A stretch of 64,000 bases of DNA from Oxalobacteraceae bacterium (GCA_947374865.1 CANCDR010000001.1:434001-498000), one strand, 5' to 3'; positions 9,685 through 18,556 are shown, numbered from the stretch's first letter. Translations and numbers: made by a program. Notes: generated from the letters alone by a model not told the origin.

Positions 9685-10152
9685 ATGGCGATCAGTTTTA
9701 ACTTAAACGGCAAGAAAATTTCATCCACAGCAGAAGCCGATACACCGCTCCTGTGGGTCATCCGCGATGAGGCCGGTCTGACCGGTACCAAATTCGGCTG
9801 TGGCATGGCGCTGTGTGGAGCCTGTACCGTGCAGCTCGACGGCGCGCCGATCCGCTCCTGCCAGACACCGGTTTCCTCAGTCGCTGGTAAAAACATCACC
9901 ACTGTCGAGAGTCTGTCCAAAGACAATTCTCACCCGCTGCAAAAAGCCTGGATCGCGCACGATGTACCGCAATGCGGCTACTGCCAGTCGGGTCAGCTCA
10001 TGAGCGCCGAAGCACTCCTGCGCACCAATAAAAATCCGAGCGATGCCGATATCGAAAACGCCATGAGCGGCAATATCTGCCGTTGCGGTACCTATAACCG
10101 CATCAAGGCCGCGATCAAGACCGCCGCTGCCGAAATGCGTAAAACTGCTTAA
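9685..10152 (+). CDS. (2Fe-2S)-binding small subunit of a molybdenum hydroxylase (IorA-like)
   Basis: A 155-residue xanthine-oxidase-family small subunit. The plant-type ferredoxin cluster is seen as [13 protein letters not shown] with a further Cys in RSCQTP. The second, helical cluster is seen as CGYCQSGQ and [11 protein letters not shown]. It passes electrons from the molybdenum site of the large subunit to an outside acceptor. I chose ATG 9685, with AGGGGA at 9674-9679, and not an upstream in-frame codon that adds 25 poor residues. The large subunit starts 10 bases downstream. No FAD-binding medium subunit is present, as expected for the isoquinoline oxidoreductase type. Confidence 0.93.
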   Translation: MAISFNLNGKKISSTAEADTPLLWVIRDEAGLTGTKFGCGMALCGACTVQLDGAPIRSCQTPVSSVAGKNITTVESLSKDNSHPLQKAWIAHDVPQCGYCQSGQLMSAEALLRTNKNPSDADIENAMSGNICRCGTYNRIKAAIKTAAAEMRKTA

Positions 10153-10162
10153 GGAGGCCAAC

Positions 10163-12289
10163 ATGACTACTAGCCGTCGTGATTTCTTAAAGACCAGCGC
10201 CATCGTCAGCGGTGGTTTGCTCATGGAGTTGGGTTTGTCTGGCGTCTTGAACCAGGCGCAGGCGGCCGGCACGGTGCATACGCCGAACGCTTGGGTACAC
10301 ATCGCCGATAACAATACCATCACGCTGATTTCGGCTCGCTCCGAAATGGGCCAGGGTGTGTACACGTCGATGCCGATGCTGATCGCCGAAGAACTGCATG
10401 TCAAACTCAGCCAGATTAAGGTCGCCATTGCGCCGCCTGGTGAGGTGTATATTAATTCACTGCTGGGCGGCCAATTAACCGGCGGCTCAACCTCGGTACG
10501 CGAAGGCTGGGAAAAACTGCGCATCGGCGGCGCGCAAGTGCGCATGATGCTCATCAGTGCCGCAGCGGCACAATGGAAGCTCGATGCGGCCACCCTCAAG
10601 GCGGAAGACGGGGTCGTCATCGGCCCGGGCGGCCTCAAAGCCACCTATGGTTCACTGGCGGCTGCGGCAGCCAAACTACCAGTTCCCAAAGACGTGGTGC
10701 TGCGCGATCCCAAAGATTTCAAGATCGTCGGCAAAGCCACCAAGCGCCTCGACACTCCCGGCAAAGTCAATGGCACGACCGAGTTTGGCATCGACGTCAA
10801 ACTGCCCGGCATGGTCTACGCATCGCTGGAACAATGTCCTGTCATCGGTGGCACCGTCAAAAGTTATGATGCGACCAAGGCGCGCGCCATGCCCGGCGTG
10901 ATCGACGTGGTGCAAATTCCCGATGGCGTCGCGGTCGTGGCCAACAGCTATTGGCGCGCCAAGAAAGCGCGCGAAACGCTGAACGTTGTGTGGGACGAAG
11001 GTCCGGTCAGTGCGATCAGCACCGACTCGATGTTGGCTGGTATCCGGGTCGCCGCTACCAAGAACAAGGTCTTGCCAATCAAGGCCAGCGGCGATGTTTC
11101 TGCGGCCATGAAAGACGCCAAAAAAACGCTGACAGCGGAATACATCTCGCCCCTGCAAGCGCACGCTACGCTCGAGCCGATGAATTTTACTGCTGACTTC
11201 AAGGATGGCAAATGTCTGCTCATCGGTCCAACACAATTTCAGCAAGGCGCGCAAGGTGCTGTCGCTGGCGCGCTGGGTATCAAGCCGGAACAGATTGAAC
11301 TACGCACTACCTTCCTCGGTGGCGGCTTCGGTCGTCGCCTGGAACTGGACGTCATCGTGCAAGCGGCGCAAATTTCCAAAGCCGTCGGCAAACCCGTCAA
11401 ACTCCTCTGGACTCGCGAAGACGACACCCGACATGACTTCTATCGTCCGATGGCCTTGAATCAGCTGGCCGGCGGTCTGGATGCGAACGGCAAACCGGTG
11501 GCGCTCAGTTTTAAATTGACGGCCCAGTCCGTTACCCAGCGCGCCTTTGGTCTGCCCAAAGACACCATGGATCCGTTCATGATCGAAGCGGCTGTTGCGC
11601 CCTACGACATCGCTAATCAGCAGCACGATCTGGTAATCCACGACAGTGGCCTGCGGGTAGGTTACTGGCGCTCCGTCAGTCATGCGCTGAATGCCTTCGC
11701 CAATGAAAGCTTCATCGACGAAATGGCCACCGCCGCCGGCAAAGATCCCTATGCTTATCGTATGGATCTGCTGGCCAAACAGCCGCGCTTTGCCAATGTG
11801 CTCAAGATGGCAGCCGACAAAGCCGGCTGGGGCAAACCACTGGCGGCAGGTCGTACCCGTGGCATCGCGCTCATGGAGGGTTACGATACCTATATGGCGA
11901 TGGTGGCCGAGATCTCGGTCAAAAATAATGTGGTGCGCGTGCATCGCGTTGTGGCCGCGGCCGACCTCGGAAGGATGGTCAATCCGGACACCGTCGAAGC
12001 CCAGATCCAGTCGTCCATCATGTTTGGCCTGACGGCGACATTGCACGGCAAAATCACGCTGGAAAAAGGCCGCGTACAGCAGGGTAATTTCAACGACTAC
12101 CCGATGTTGCGCATGAATGAAGCGCCCAAGGTCGACGTACTGCTGGTGCAGAGCACAGAAAAACCCGGCGGCATCGGAGAGCCAGCGACCGCGCTGATCG
12201 GACCGGCGGTGGCCAATGCACTGTTTGCGGCGACCGGTAAGCGGGTGCGTCAGTTACCGCTTTCGGCGGGGAATATTGCGGCTGCATGA
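10163..12289 (+). CDS. Molybdopterin-binding large subunit, isoquinoline 1-oxidoreductase-like (IorB-like)
   Basis: A 708-residue large subunit of the aldehyde dehydrogenase/isoquinoline 1-oxidoreductase branch of molybdenum hydroxylases. The N-terminus is a twin-arginine signal (SRRDFLKTSAIVSGG then a hydrophobic stretch ending QAQA), so the folded cofactor-loaded heterodimer is probably exported to the periplasm. Family motifs include RSEMGQGVYTSMPMLIAEEL, TFLGGGFGRR and the C-terminal GGIGEPATALIGPAVANALF, which holds the catalytic Glu. The substrate cannot be told: aldehydes or N-heterocycles are both possible. The pair ends at a strong terminator. No maturation gene (XdhC-like) is next to it. 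Confidence 0.92.
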   Translation: MTTSRRDFLKTSAIVSGGLLMELGLSGVLNQAQAAGTVHTPNAWVHIADNNTITLISARSEMGQGVYTSMPMLIAEELHVKLSQIKVAIAPPGEVYINSLLGGQLTGGSTSVREGWEKLRIGGAQVRMMLISAAAAQWKLDAATLKAEDGVVIGPGGLKATYGSLAAAAAKLPVPKDVVLRDPKDFKIVGKATKRLDTPGKVNGTTEFGIDVKLPGMVYASLEQCPVIGGTVKSYDATKARAMPGVIDVVQIPDGVAVVANSYWRAKKARETLNVVWDEGPVSAISTDSMLAGIRVAATKNKVLPIKASGDVSAAMKDAKKTLTAEYISPLQAHATLEPMNFTADFKDGKCLLIGPTQFQQGAQGAVAGALGIKPEQIELRTTFLGGGFGRRLELDVIVQAAQISKAVGKPVKLLWTREDDTRHDFYRPMALNQLAGGLDANGKPVALSFKLTAQSVTQRAFGLPKDTMDPFMIEAAVAPYDIANQQHDLVIHDSGLRVGYWRSVSHALNAFANESFIDEMATAAGKDPYAYRMDLLAKQPRFANVLKMAADKAGWGKPLAAGRTRGIALMEGYDTYMAMVAEISVKNNVVRVHRVVAAADLGRMVNPDTVEAQIQSSIMFGLTATLHGKITLEKGRVQQGNFNDYPMLRMNEAPKVDVLLVQSTEKPGGIGEPATALIGPAVANALFAATGKRVRQLPLSAGNIAAA

Positions 12290-12320
12290 GGGCTGAAATA
12301 GGCGCATAACTGACACACTC

Positions 12321-12358
12321 CCCCTGCCTGGATGCCAATCCGGTCAGGGGATTTTTTT
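12321..12358 (+). terminator. Rho-independent terminator after the molybdenum hydroxylase operon
   Basis: CCCCTG at 12321-12326 pairs with CAGGGG at 12345-12350, with additional partial pairing inside, followed by seven T residues at 12352-12358. It lies 31 bases after the large-subunit stop. Confidence 0.8.
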
Positions 12359-12364
12359 ATTCAA

Positions 12365-13612
12365 TCACCGGCGAATGTGAATCATCCCAACGCTTGCCTG
12401 CGGATTACTGTCATCAATCTCAATCTGGGTGCCGTATGCCTGGCTCATCATTTGCAGCCGGACTAAAATATTTTTCGCCTGCGCACCCTTGGCCAGCGCC
12501 GGCAATCCGCGCGTTTCGAAGTACACGTCATCAGCGCCATGTTCATTCAGAATTAGCGGGATTAATTTTATCGAAGTGATCTGGCGCAGAGCATTCTTAT
12601 CGTTCAGCTGGGGATCGGCATATACCAGCTCGACCAGCACGGATTCCCAGACCTCCGACTGATAAAAATTCACTTTTCTAGTTTGAAAAACAAAATTACC
12701 AAGGCCATAAAATATCGGCTTGCCCTGATAGATTTCGATCCCCTGCAGACGCGGTTCGCCATGCGCAAAATAGACATCCGCACCACGATCAATGCAGCGG
12801 CGGGCAAAATCAATGCGCCATTGTTCTACGCCGCCGGCCTGATTGACTTTTTCCTGACTCCAGTGATGGTTATGATGGTAGGCGACGACGGATGATTGTT
12901 GATTATGGGCAGAAGCGATACTTTGCATGATGCGCTGTTCATCTTCACTTTTTATGCCTTTTTTTTCACCACTCATCATGGAAAGCACGTTCACACCGAG
13001 GGCATCCTTTTTCGCTTCCAGCTTGACCTTATCGGTAGCAAAGGCCACCAAGGCAAATTTCTGCACGTCTTGGCCCTGATGCTGTATTGTCAAAAAATGC
13101 GGCGCCGCTGCTTGATCTTGTAATCCGATACCAGCCAGTGGCACTTTTAATTCCTCGAATAGTGCGATAAGCCCCTCAATACCTGCGGCACCGTTATCGC
13201 TGACATGATTATTCGCTCCCGCAAACAAGACAGGATGGCGCGCAAGCCGCGATTTATTCTGCAGCAGATTGACGATGGCTGAGCGCTCGATTTCATGAAA
13301 AAAATCGCTATCCTTCTCCCGTCCGAGCGATGCGGAAGCCCCCTTAGCAGCATCGACCTTCAGTGCAGATTCCAACTCCAGGACGAGCACATCATTGCGC
13401 TTCATGACATCAAATACCTGCTCTGTATCACGTTTTATTTTCTGCAGTGTTTGATGTTGTGCATTCGCCGGCGAATCAAAAACCGCCAAATTATGTTGCA
13501 GCATCACCTGCCCCGCGAGCAAAAGCCGATTTTCCCCCGCAAGAACAAACCCCGAGGCCATGAGAAATCCGACAGTAATCGCGAAAGTGATGAAACGAAG
13601 ACGCAATTGCAT
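12365..13612 (-). CDS. CapA-family (PGA-synthesis-like) secreted protein
   Basis: A 415-residue protein from ATG 13612, chosen over an in-frame GTG six bases upstream because AAGGGAG sits five bases before the ATG. A hydrophobic N-terminal segment of about 25 residues is a probable signal sequence. CapA-family features follow: LLLAGQVMLQ near the start, NDVLVLELESAL, FAGANNHVSDNGAAGIEGL, AYHHNHHWSQ and ADVYFAHGEPRLQGIEIYQGKPIFYGLGNFVFQ, the last being the characteristic GHxP...PIxYSxGNF region with Ala-His-Gly-Glu in place of Gly-Gly-His. The family is a calcineurin-like metallophosphoesterase fold linked to polyglutamate capsule. A second, more typical member lies at 52 kb. The physiological role is unknown. 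Confidence 0.8.
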   Translation of the reverse strand: MQLRLRFITFAITVGFLMASGFVLAGENRLLLAGQVMLQHNLAVFDSPANAQHQTLQKIKRDTEQVFDVMKRNDVLVLELESALKVDAAKGASASLGREKDSDFFHEIERSAIVNLLQNKSRLARHPVLFAGANNHVSDNGAAGIEGLIALFEELKVPLAGIGLQDQAAAPHFLTIQHQGQDVQKFALVAFATDKVKLEAKKDALGVNVLSMMSGEKKGIKSEDEQRIMQSIASAHNQQSSVVAYHHNHHWSQEKVNQAGGVEQWRIDFARRCIDRGADVYFAHGEPRLQGIEIYQGKPIFYGLGNFVFQTRKVNFYQSEVWESVLVELVYADPQLNDKNALRQITSIKLIPLILNEHGADDVYFETRGLPALAKGAQAKNILVRLQMMSQAYGTQIEIDDSNPQASVGMIHIRR

Positions 13613-13629
13613 AAACACTCCCTTAATTT

Positions 13630-13872
13630 AAATAGGGTCAGAGTCGATATAACTTTTTGACAATATTCTATGTGGAGTTTTAATAGTTAATAGGGTCAGA
13701 GTCGATATAACTTTTTAACAACTTCCCATATAGATATATCGACTCTGACCCTATATATTTTTATGAACGTTTATATAAAATTAAGTAGGGTCAGAGTCGA
13801 TATAACTTTTTGACAATATTCTATGTGGATATATCGACTCTGACCCTATTTAAAACCTGACCCTATTTAAAA
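13630..13872. repeat. Array of palindromic REP-like repeats (three 5' arms, two complete hairpins)
   Basis: The 18-mer TAGGGTCAGAGTCGATAT occurs at 13633, 13691 and 13786. Its exact reverse complement follows at 13736-13753 and 13831-13848, so copies two and three are complete palindromic elements with loops of about 27 bases. Copy one is identical to copy three over 44 bases but lacks the right arm. A short remnant CTGACCCTATTTAAAA begins at 13857 and reaches the dgkA stop codon. The consensus resembles the GGGTCAGAGTC repeats found in many proteobacteria near REP-associated tyrosine (Y1) transposases; no such transposase gene is here. The array separates dgkA from the CapA-like gene, both transcribed leftward. 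Confidence 0.9.
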
Positions 13873-14295
13873 CTATTTAAAATTGCGGGATATCAGCGGC
13901 CATAGGATGACTGCCCAGGTGGCTAGTGCCAAGGCGAGGGACAGCATGACCGCGGCGCTGCCGAAATCTTTGGCGTTCTTTGATAGGGGATGTCGTTCAA
14001 GGGAAACGCGGTCGACGACTGCTTCGACCGCCGAGTTGAGCAGCTCTACCACCAATACCAGCACAAAGACGCCAATCAGTATGAGCTTTTCGAATGCCGT
14101 CACTGGCAACATCAGTGCCACGATCGTGCTTGGCACGACCAGCATGAGTTCCTGACGAAAGGCATGCTCTGTCCTCCAGGCTTGTTTGAAGCCATTCATC
14201 GAATAGCCCCAGGCTGCAAAGATGCGCTGACCGCCACTTGTGCTTTTGAATTCGCTTACGGCGATTTCACTCTCGGCTTGCTTTGCTTCGGTCAT
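13873..14295 (-). CDS. dgkA: Diacylglycerol kinase
   Basis: A 140-residue integral membrane DgkA. The N-terminal cytoplasmic region has FAAWGYSMNGFKQAWRTEHAFRQEL, followed by three hydrophobic segments. The catalytic signature VELLNSAVEAVVDR lies after the second segment, and KDFGSAAVMLSL precedes the third. It phosphorylates diacylglycerol produced by membrane-derived glucan or lipopolysaccharide modification, recycling it to phosphatidate. The N-terminal tail is about 20 residues longer than in E. coli. The stop codon lies at the edge of the palindromic repeat array. The gene is divergent from the IclR regulator. Confidence 0.95.
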   Translation of the reverse strand: MTEAKQAESEIAVSEFKSTSGGQRIFAAWGYSMNGFKQAWRTEHAFRQELMLVVPSTIVALMLPVTAFEKLILIGVFVLVLVVELLNSAVEAVVDRVSLERHPLSKNAKDFGSAAVMLSLALALATWAVILWPLISRNFK

Positions 14296-14460
14296 ATGGA
14301 AATTTCTGCTCAGTTCATCAAAGGTTTTGCTGGATGGATGCTGGATCGCTCACGCTGCTTAGTATTATGGCGCATCCCTATTTCAACATGATTATAAGTG
14401 TTCACCTTTTTCATTTTTTCACAATATGGTATAAAGTAAATACTGCAATGCACAAACCAT

Positions 14461-15252
14461 ATGATGAAATCATCCCACGCACCTGACGAAAAGACCTCCA
14501 TTCAGGTTATTGAGCGCATGACGTCCCTCCTTGACGCACTCGCCCGTTACCCTGACCCGGTCAGCCTCAAGGAGCTCGCTGCTGCGACCGGCCTGCATCC
14601 CTCTACCGCGCACCGTATCCTGAATGATCTGGTCCTCAAACGCTTTGTTGACCGAGCTGAAGGCAGCGCCTACCGGTTAGGCATGCGCTTGCTTGAATTG
14701 GGTAATGTGGTCCGCAGCCGCCTCGATGTGCGGGAAGCTGCGCTTGATTTCATGCGCGCGCTGCACCGCCGTACACAACAGACGGTCAATTTGTCAGTCC
14801 GTCAGGGCGATGAAATTGTTTATATCGATCGCGCTTTTTCAGAGCGTTCAGGCATGCAGGTCGTGCGTGCTATCGGCGGGCGGGCGCCTCTGCATCTGAC
14901 CTCAACCGGCAAATTGTTTTTATCGATCGACGACGCAAAAGCTGTCCGTGCATACGCCACGCGCACCGGTCTGGCTGGCCATAATAAAAATTCCATCACT
15001 GATCTAACGAAACTTGAAAGTGAGCTCAGCCTGGTGCGCACGCGCGGTTATGCGCGCGACAATGAAGAGCTTGAATTGGGTGTGCGTTGTATGGCCGCCG
15101 GAATTTTCGATGACAGCCACAAACTCATCGCCGGCTTATCGATTTCTGCGCCAGCTGATCGGTTGCAGGAAGAATGGCTCAAGGACTTAATCGAGACAGC
15201 GCAGCAAATTTCGGCCGTACTGGGTTACGACCTCGGTGCGCCGGCTGCATAA
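14461..15252 (+). CDS. IclR-family transcriptional regulator
   Basis: A 263-residue IclR protein. The N-terminal winged helix-turn-helix spans about residues 14-75 (VIERMTSLLDALARYPDPVSLKELA, then HPSTAHRILNDL as recognition helix). The C-terminal effector domain contains APLHLTSTGKLFL and RGYARDNEELELGVRCMAAGIFDDSHKLIAGLSIS, the ligand-pocket signature. Such proteins control catabolic or glyoxylate genes in response to small acids. Here its neighbours (dgkA, pbpG) give no obvious target. It starts with two ATG codons in a row, either of which could be used. It ends at a bidirectional terminator. Confidence 0.93.
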   Translation: MMKSSHAPDEKTSIQVIERMTSLLDALARYPDPVSLKELAAATGLHPSTAHRILNDLVLKRFVDRAEGSAYRLGMRLLELGNVVRSRLDVREAALDFMRALHRRTQQTVNLSVRQGDEIVYIDRAFSERSGMQVVRAIGGRAPLHLTSTGKLFLSIDDAKAVRAYATRTGLAGHNKNSITDLTKLESELSLVRTRGYARDNEELELGVRCMAAGIFDDSHKLIAGLSISAPADRLQEEWLKDLIETAQQISAVLGYDLGAPAA

Positions 15253-15280
15253 AAAAAGGCCAGATTCACTGGCCTTTTTT
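15252..15280. terminator. Bidirectional terminator between the IclR gene and pbpG
   Basis: GGCCAG at 15258-15263 pairs with CTGGCC at 15269-15274 around a five-base loop. A runs precede and T runs follow the stem, so it can end transcription from both convergent genes. Confidence 0.85.
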
Positions 15281-15314
15281 ACACGATGCAGATGTCAGAC
15301 TCGCTGCGATCAAA

Positions 15315-16388
15315 TCAGGTGCTCCTAGGCCCCACGCTCAGGCGGGCACTGGTATTTTCCAGCCATTTGCGAATACGACTCGCGTCCGCCGTGCGTGAGA
15401 GTTTACCCTTCGAATCGAGAAACACCATCACCAGCGGACGACCGTCGATCTTGGTCTGTATGACCATGCAACGGCCCGCTTCCGAGATGTAGCCGGTCTT
15501 TTGCAAGCCAATTTCCCAGTTCGGATTACTGATCAGATTATTCGAATTAGCATATTGCATCGGCCGTCCGCCCGCCTTGACGATGTATTTGCTGTCGGTG
15601 GTATACTGACGCAGCAGTGGCTGTTCGTAAGCGGCGATGACGAGGCGCGCTAAGTCACGGGCACTGGCAATATTTCGGCGCGATAATCCGGTCGAATCAA
15701 CATAGAACGTATCGTGCATGGACAGCGCCTGCGCCTTGGCGTTCATCGCCATCACGAAGGCTTGTTTTCCGCCCGGGTAGTGACGACCTAATGCAGAAGC
15801 GGCGCGATTTTCCGAACTCATCAGGGCAATGTGCAGCATGTTTTCACGCGTCATTTTGGCGCCGACGCGCAGCCGTGACGAACTATACTTTTCACGGTCG
15901 ACGTCTTCATCCGTGATTTCGAGCATTTCATTCAAATCCTGCTGCGCTTCGACGACGATCAAACCGGTCATCAATTTTGTGATCGAAGCGATCGGCAAAG
16001 CGATGTTGGCATTTTTTTCGAACAGTACCTGCGAATTGGATTGATCAAGCACCAAGGCCACATTCGACGCCAGCGCCAAAGGATCGTGGGTCAGATTCAA
16101 ACCGGCCAGATCGCCCGCTGACAAAACTGCCGGTACTGCAGGCATGGTAGGGACATGCGCCACCCGTTGATAAATGACTTTGCGCTTACCGTGTTCGACG
16201 ACGACTTTTTTAACCAGCCGTTCGCGTTTATCTAAAGAAGCATTGTGTGCCCGAGCGGGAGCGACTTTTTTAAGCTGGCTCTTTTGTGTCACGGGCGACT
16301 GCCCGTTGGCCTGCTCTGCCATTGCGCCAGGCGCAGTTGAAAGAAGGCAAAGAACCCCGGTCGTCAACGCAATCAGCTTCTTCAGCAT
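15315..16388 (-). CDS. pbpG: D-alanyl-D-alanine endopeptidase (PBP7-like)
   Basis: A 357-residue S11-family penicillin-binding protein. It starts at ATG 16388 with AAGGGA seven bases upstream; a TTG two codons earlier lacks support. The signal peptide ends near GAMA. Catalytic motifs are SITK (Ser135, Lys138), SEN in MSSENRAAS at 192-194, and KTG in LQKTGYISEAG. A basic 60-residue linker follows the signal. It cleaves peptidoglycan cross-links or stem peptides in the periplasm. The length and the GYISEAGRCMV context favour PbpG over DacA/DacC types, which have a longer C-terminal domain. Confidence 0.92.
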   Translation of the reverse strand: MLKKLIALTTGVLCLLSTAPGAMAEQANGQSPVTQKSQLKKVAPARAHNASLDKRERLVKKVVVEHGKRKVIYQRVAHVPTMPAVPAVLSAGDLAGLNLTHDPLALASNVALVLDQSNSQVLFEKNANIALPIASITKLMTGLIVVEAQQDLNEMLEITDEDVDREKYSSSRLRVGAKMTRENMLHIALMSSENRAASALGRHYPGGKQAFVMAMNAKAQALSMHDTFYVDSTGLSRRNIASARDLARLVIAAYEQPLLRQYTTDSKYIVKAGGRPMQYANSNNLISNPNWEIGLQKTGYISEAGRCMVIQTKIDGRPLVMVFLDSKGKLSRTADASRIRKWLENTSARLSVGPRST

Positions 16389-16538
16389 AAGCAATCCCTT
16401 ATTTCACTATTTGTGCATCTTGCATAGTAGCAAATTTGCGATATTTCGCAAGAGAATTAGAGGCTTAGCCGCGATAATGAAGCTTGTTTCACCGGAACGG
16501 CAAACCTCCTTTGGGCGAACTTTTCCCCTTTTTGGGGC

Positions 16539-17234
16539 TTATTCGAGGAACTTGGCAAAGTTCTCAACGGAATCGCGTTCGGTAATCAGGCTATTTTCAA
16601 TCTTGTCCGGATCGGCAAAACCTAAGGACATGCCACACACCAGCATCTCATTAGCAGGCAGATCCAGCACCTCGGCAATGACCTTGTGATAGGGCGTGAA
16701 GGCTGCTTGCGGGCAGGTATCGAGACCACGGGCGCGGGCGGCCAACATGATGTTCTGCAAAAACGTACCGTAGTCGAGCCAGGAACCCTGCTCCAATACC
16801 CGGTCAATGGTGAAGATCAATCCCACTGGCGCATCAAAAAAATCATAATTACGGCCGTGCTGGCGTTGCATGCCGGCTTTGTCTTCGCGACCGAGGCCCA
16901 GTAATTTATACAAATCCAGGCCAACCTTGCGCCGCCGTTCCTGGAACGGTGACTTCCACTCTACCGGGTAGTAACGATACTCTTCCTGATGCAAAGCAGC
17001 CTGCCCGGGATCAAGGAAAGCGGCTTGAATCGCAGCCGATAAACGGGCCTTGGACGCACCAGTCAGGACGGTGACTTTCCACGGCTGGGTATTGGTTCCG
17101 GAAGGTGCGCGGGCAGACACTTCCAGAATCGCCCGGATGTCTTCCTGGCTTACTGGCTTGGGCAAATACGCCCGGATCGAGTGACGTCCTTTGATCGTGG
17201 CATCGACGATTTGTTGTTCTGTACTTGAAATCAT
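16539..17234 (-). CDS. Nitroreductase family protein (FMN-dependent)
   Basis: A 231-residue nitroreductase. RHSIRAYLPKPVSQEDI with the FMN-phosphate-binding Arg-Ser-x-Arg region opens the protein, followed by ARAPSGTNTQPWKVTVL, the flavin-binding SGxNxQPW motif. The C-terminal half has VDLPANEMLVCGMSLGFADP. It probably uses NAD(P)H to reduce nitroaromatics or quinones, but the natural substrate cannot be read from sequence. It is 63 bases downstream of the DMT transporter on the same strand, so the two may share a transcript. The stop lies close to a small CCCC-GGGG hairpin at 16526-16538. Confidence 0.92.
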   Translation of the reverse strand: MISSTEQQIVDATIKGRHSIRAYLPKPVSQEDIRAILEVSARAPSGTNTQPWKVTVLTGASKARLSAAIQAAFLDPGQAALHQEEYRYYPVEWKSPFQERRRKVGLDLYKLLGLGREDKAGMQRQHGRNYDFFDAPVGLIFTIDRVLEQGSWLDYGTFLQNIMLAARARGLDTCPQAAFTPYHKVIAEVLDLPANEMLVCGMSLGFADPDKIENSLITERDSVENFAKFLE

Positions 17235-17297
17235 ATTACGGTCTCCATCCTGGTTAATTTTTTAGTGAATGAACTAATGCGAGTCGATCGCTCTTTA

Positions 17298-18206
17298 TTA
17301 TTTTCGCACGACAAAGGCCACACCGATCACCGCCAGTAGCATGCCGATCAAGCCAGCCACACTGAGTGCTTCACCGAACATCAGCCAGGCCATGATGGCA
17401 GTCGTCGGTGGCGTGAGGTAGAGCAAACTGGTGACCGAGGTCGCGGCATTTTTGCGAATCAGTATAAAGAGCAGCGAAATAGCGCCGATCGACAAGGCCA
17501 GTACCGACCACAATAAGGCACCGATAAACTGTGGCGTCCAGCTGACCGTCGACAGCGCTGGACTAAAGCCCTCAAACAGAATGGCCAGCGGCATGATGAC
17601 GATTGCGCAGGCAGAAAACTGAATCACCGTGCCAGTCCGTAAATCAAAGCTGGGGCAGAAGCGCTTCTGGTATAGCGTACCAGCCGTGATCGAACACAGC
17701 GCCAAAACAGCCAGCTCGATCGTCGACCATGACAGACCGATCAAGGATATTTTATTCAACACTACGAGCGTGACACCGCCTAGGCCAAACACTAGCCCCA
17801 GCCATTGGCGCAGCGTGACGCGCTCACCAAGGAAAGGCGCGGCGAAGGCGGTCAATACCGGCTGCAAACCAACGATCAACGCGGCCAAGCCAGCCGGCAT
17901 GCCTAATTTGATGGCGCACCATACACCGCCCAGATAGCCGGCATGCATCAATATGCCCGCCATCGCAATATGTGCGATTTTTCCATGCGGCCAAGGGGCG
18001 CGCATGATCCATATTGTGGGGAACAAAAACAGCATCACGCCGGCAAAGCGCAGCATCAGGAAGGTCAGCGGCGGTGCGTACGGTAAGCCATATTTGGCGA
18101 CGATGAAGCCGGTACTCCAGATCAGCACAAACAGAAATGGCATGGCGGCGATCCAGACACTCTGTTTGGAAAGGGGTGAACTTGAAAGTGGGACAGAAGA
18201 AGCCAT
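17298..18206 (-). CDS. EamA/DMT-family transporter
   Basis: A 302-residue inner-membrane protein with ten hydrophobic segments in two homologous halves (two EamA domains). Typical landmarks are FVLIWSTGFIVAKYGL in the first helix, PAGLAALIVGLQPVLTAFAAPFLGERV in the first half, and SLLYLTPPTTAIMAWLMFGEALSVAGLIGMLLAVIGV in the second. These export small metabolites, amino acids or drugs. Substrate is unknown. A 350-base region carrying only regulatory DNA separates it from the phasin gene. Confidence 0.92.
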   Translation of the reverse strand: MASSVPLSSSPLSKQSVWIAAMPFLFVLIWSTGFIVAKYGLPYAPPLTFLMLRFAGVMLFLFPTIWIMRAPWPHGKIAHIAMAGILMHAGYLGGVWCAIKLGMPAGLAALIVGLQPVLTAFAAPFLGERVTLRQWLGLVFGLGGVTLVVLNKISLIGLSWSTIELAVLALCSITAGTLYQKRFCPSFDLRTGTVIQFSACAIVIMPLAILFEGFSPALSTVSWTPQFIGALLWSVLALSIGAISLLFILIRKNAATSVTSLLYLTPPTTAIMAWLMFGEALSVAGLIGMLLAVIGVAFVVRK

Positions 18207-18409
18207 AGTTCCTTGATAGTCGATCGGCGCGGGATCTGGCGGATCTGCGAGAGGATTCCGGGCTCTATCCTAACCGTTCAGACCGTATTGTGCTTGCCTT
18301 ATAGCGAGCTGTTCTGCGCTGCAGCAGGCGTATTTATTGTCTAAAAAATCATTAACAGCTCACTCTCAGGGCTTTTAGTTAACTTTAAAATAATTTATCG
18401 TCTTTTTTA

Positions 18410-18477
18410 TGTTGCAGTGCAAAATTTATCTTGACATCATTTTTCAAACGCTTAAAATCGGGTTTGTTGCGGCGCAC
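18410..18477 (+). promoter_or_regulatory. phaP promoter with two PHB-regulator (PhbF/PhaR-type) boxes
   Basis: TTGACA at 18431-18436 and TAAAAT at 18453-18458 are 16 bases apart, a near-consensus sigma-70 promoter. TGTTGCAGTGCAA at 18410-18422 sits just before the -35 element, and TGTTGCGGCGCAC at 18465-18477 covers the expected start site. Both fit a TG-N-TGC-N3-GCA pattern, which I recall as the binding consensus of the PHB regulator PhbF in Herbaspirillum. The rest of the 350-base gap (18207-18409) shows no gene or repeat that I can support. Confidence 0.65.
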
Positions 18478-18556
18478 CATATTAGTTTTCTGGGGCTGCT
18501 AAAAAAATTTATCCGATTGTTTTCTGATTCAATTTTCACCTTACCAGGAGATCACC

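Noticed and set aside
13630..13872. CRISPR-like array
   Set aside because: Repeats are palindromic, irregularly spaced (58 and 95 bases apart) and include a half copy. No cas gene is present, so REP-like elements fit better.
14296..14460. Operator of the IclR regulator upstream of its own gene
   Set aside because: GTAT and ATAC half sites are visible near 14431-14445, but symmetry is too short to support.
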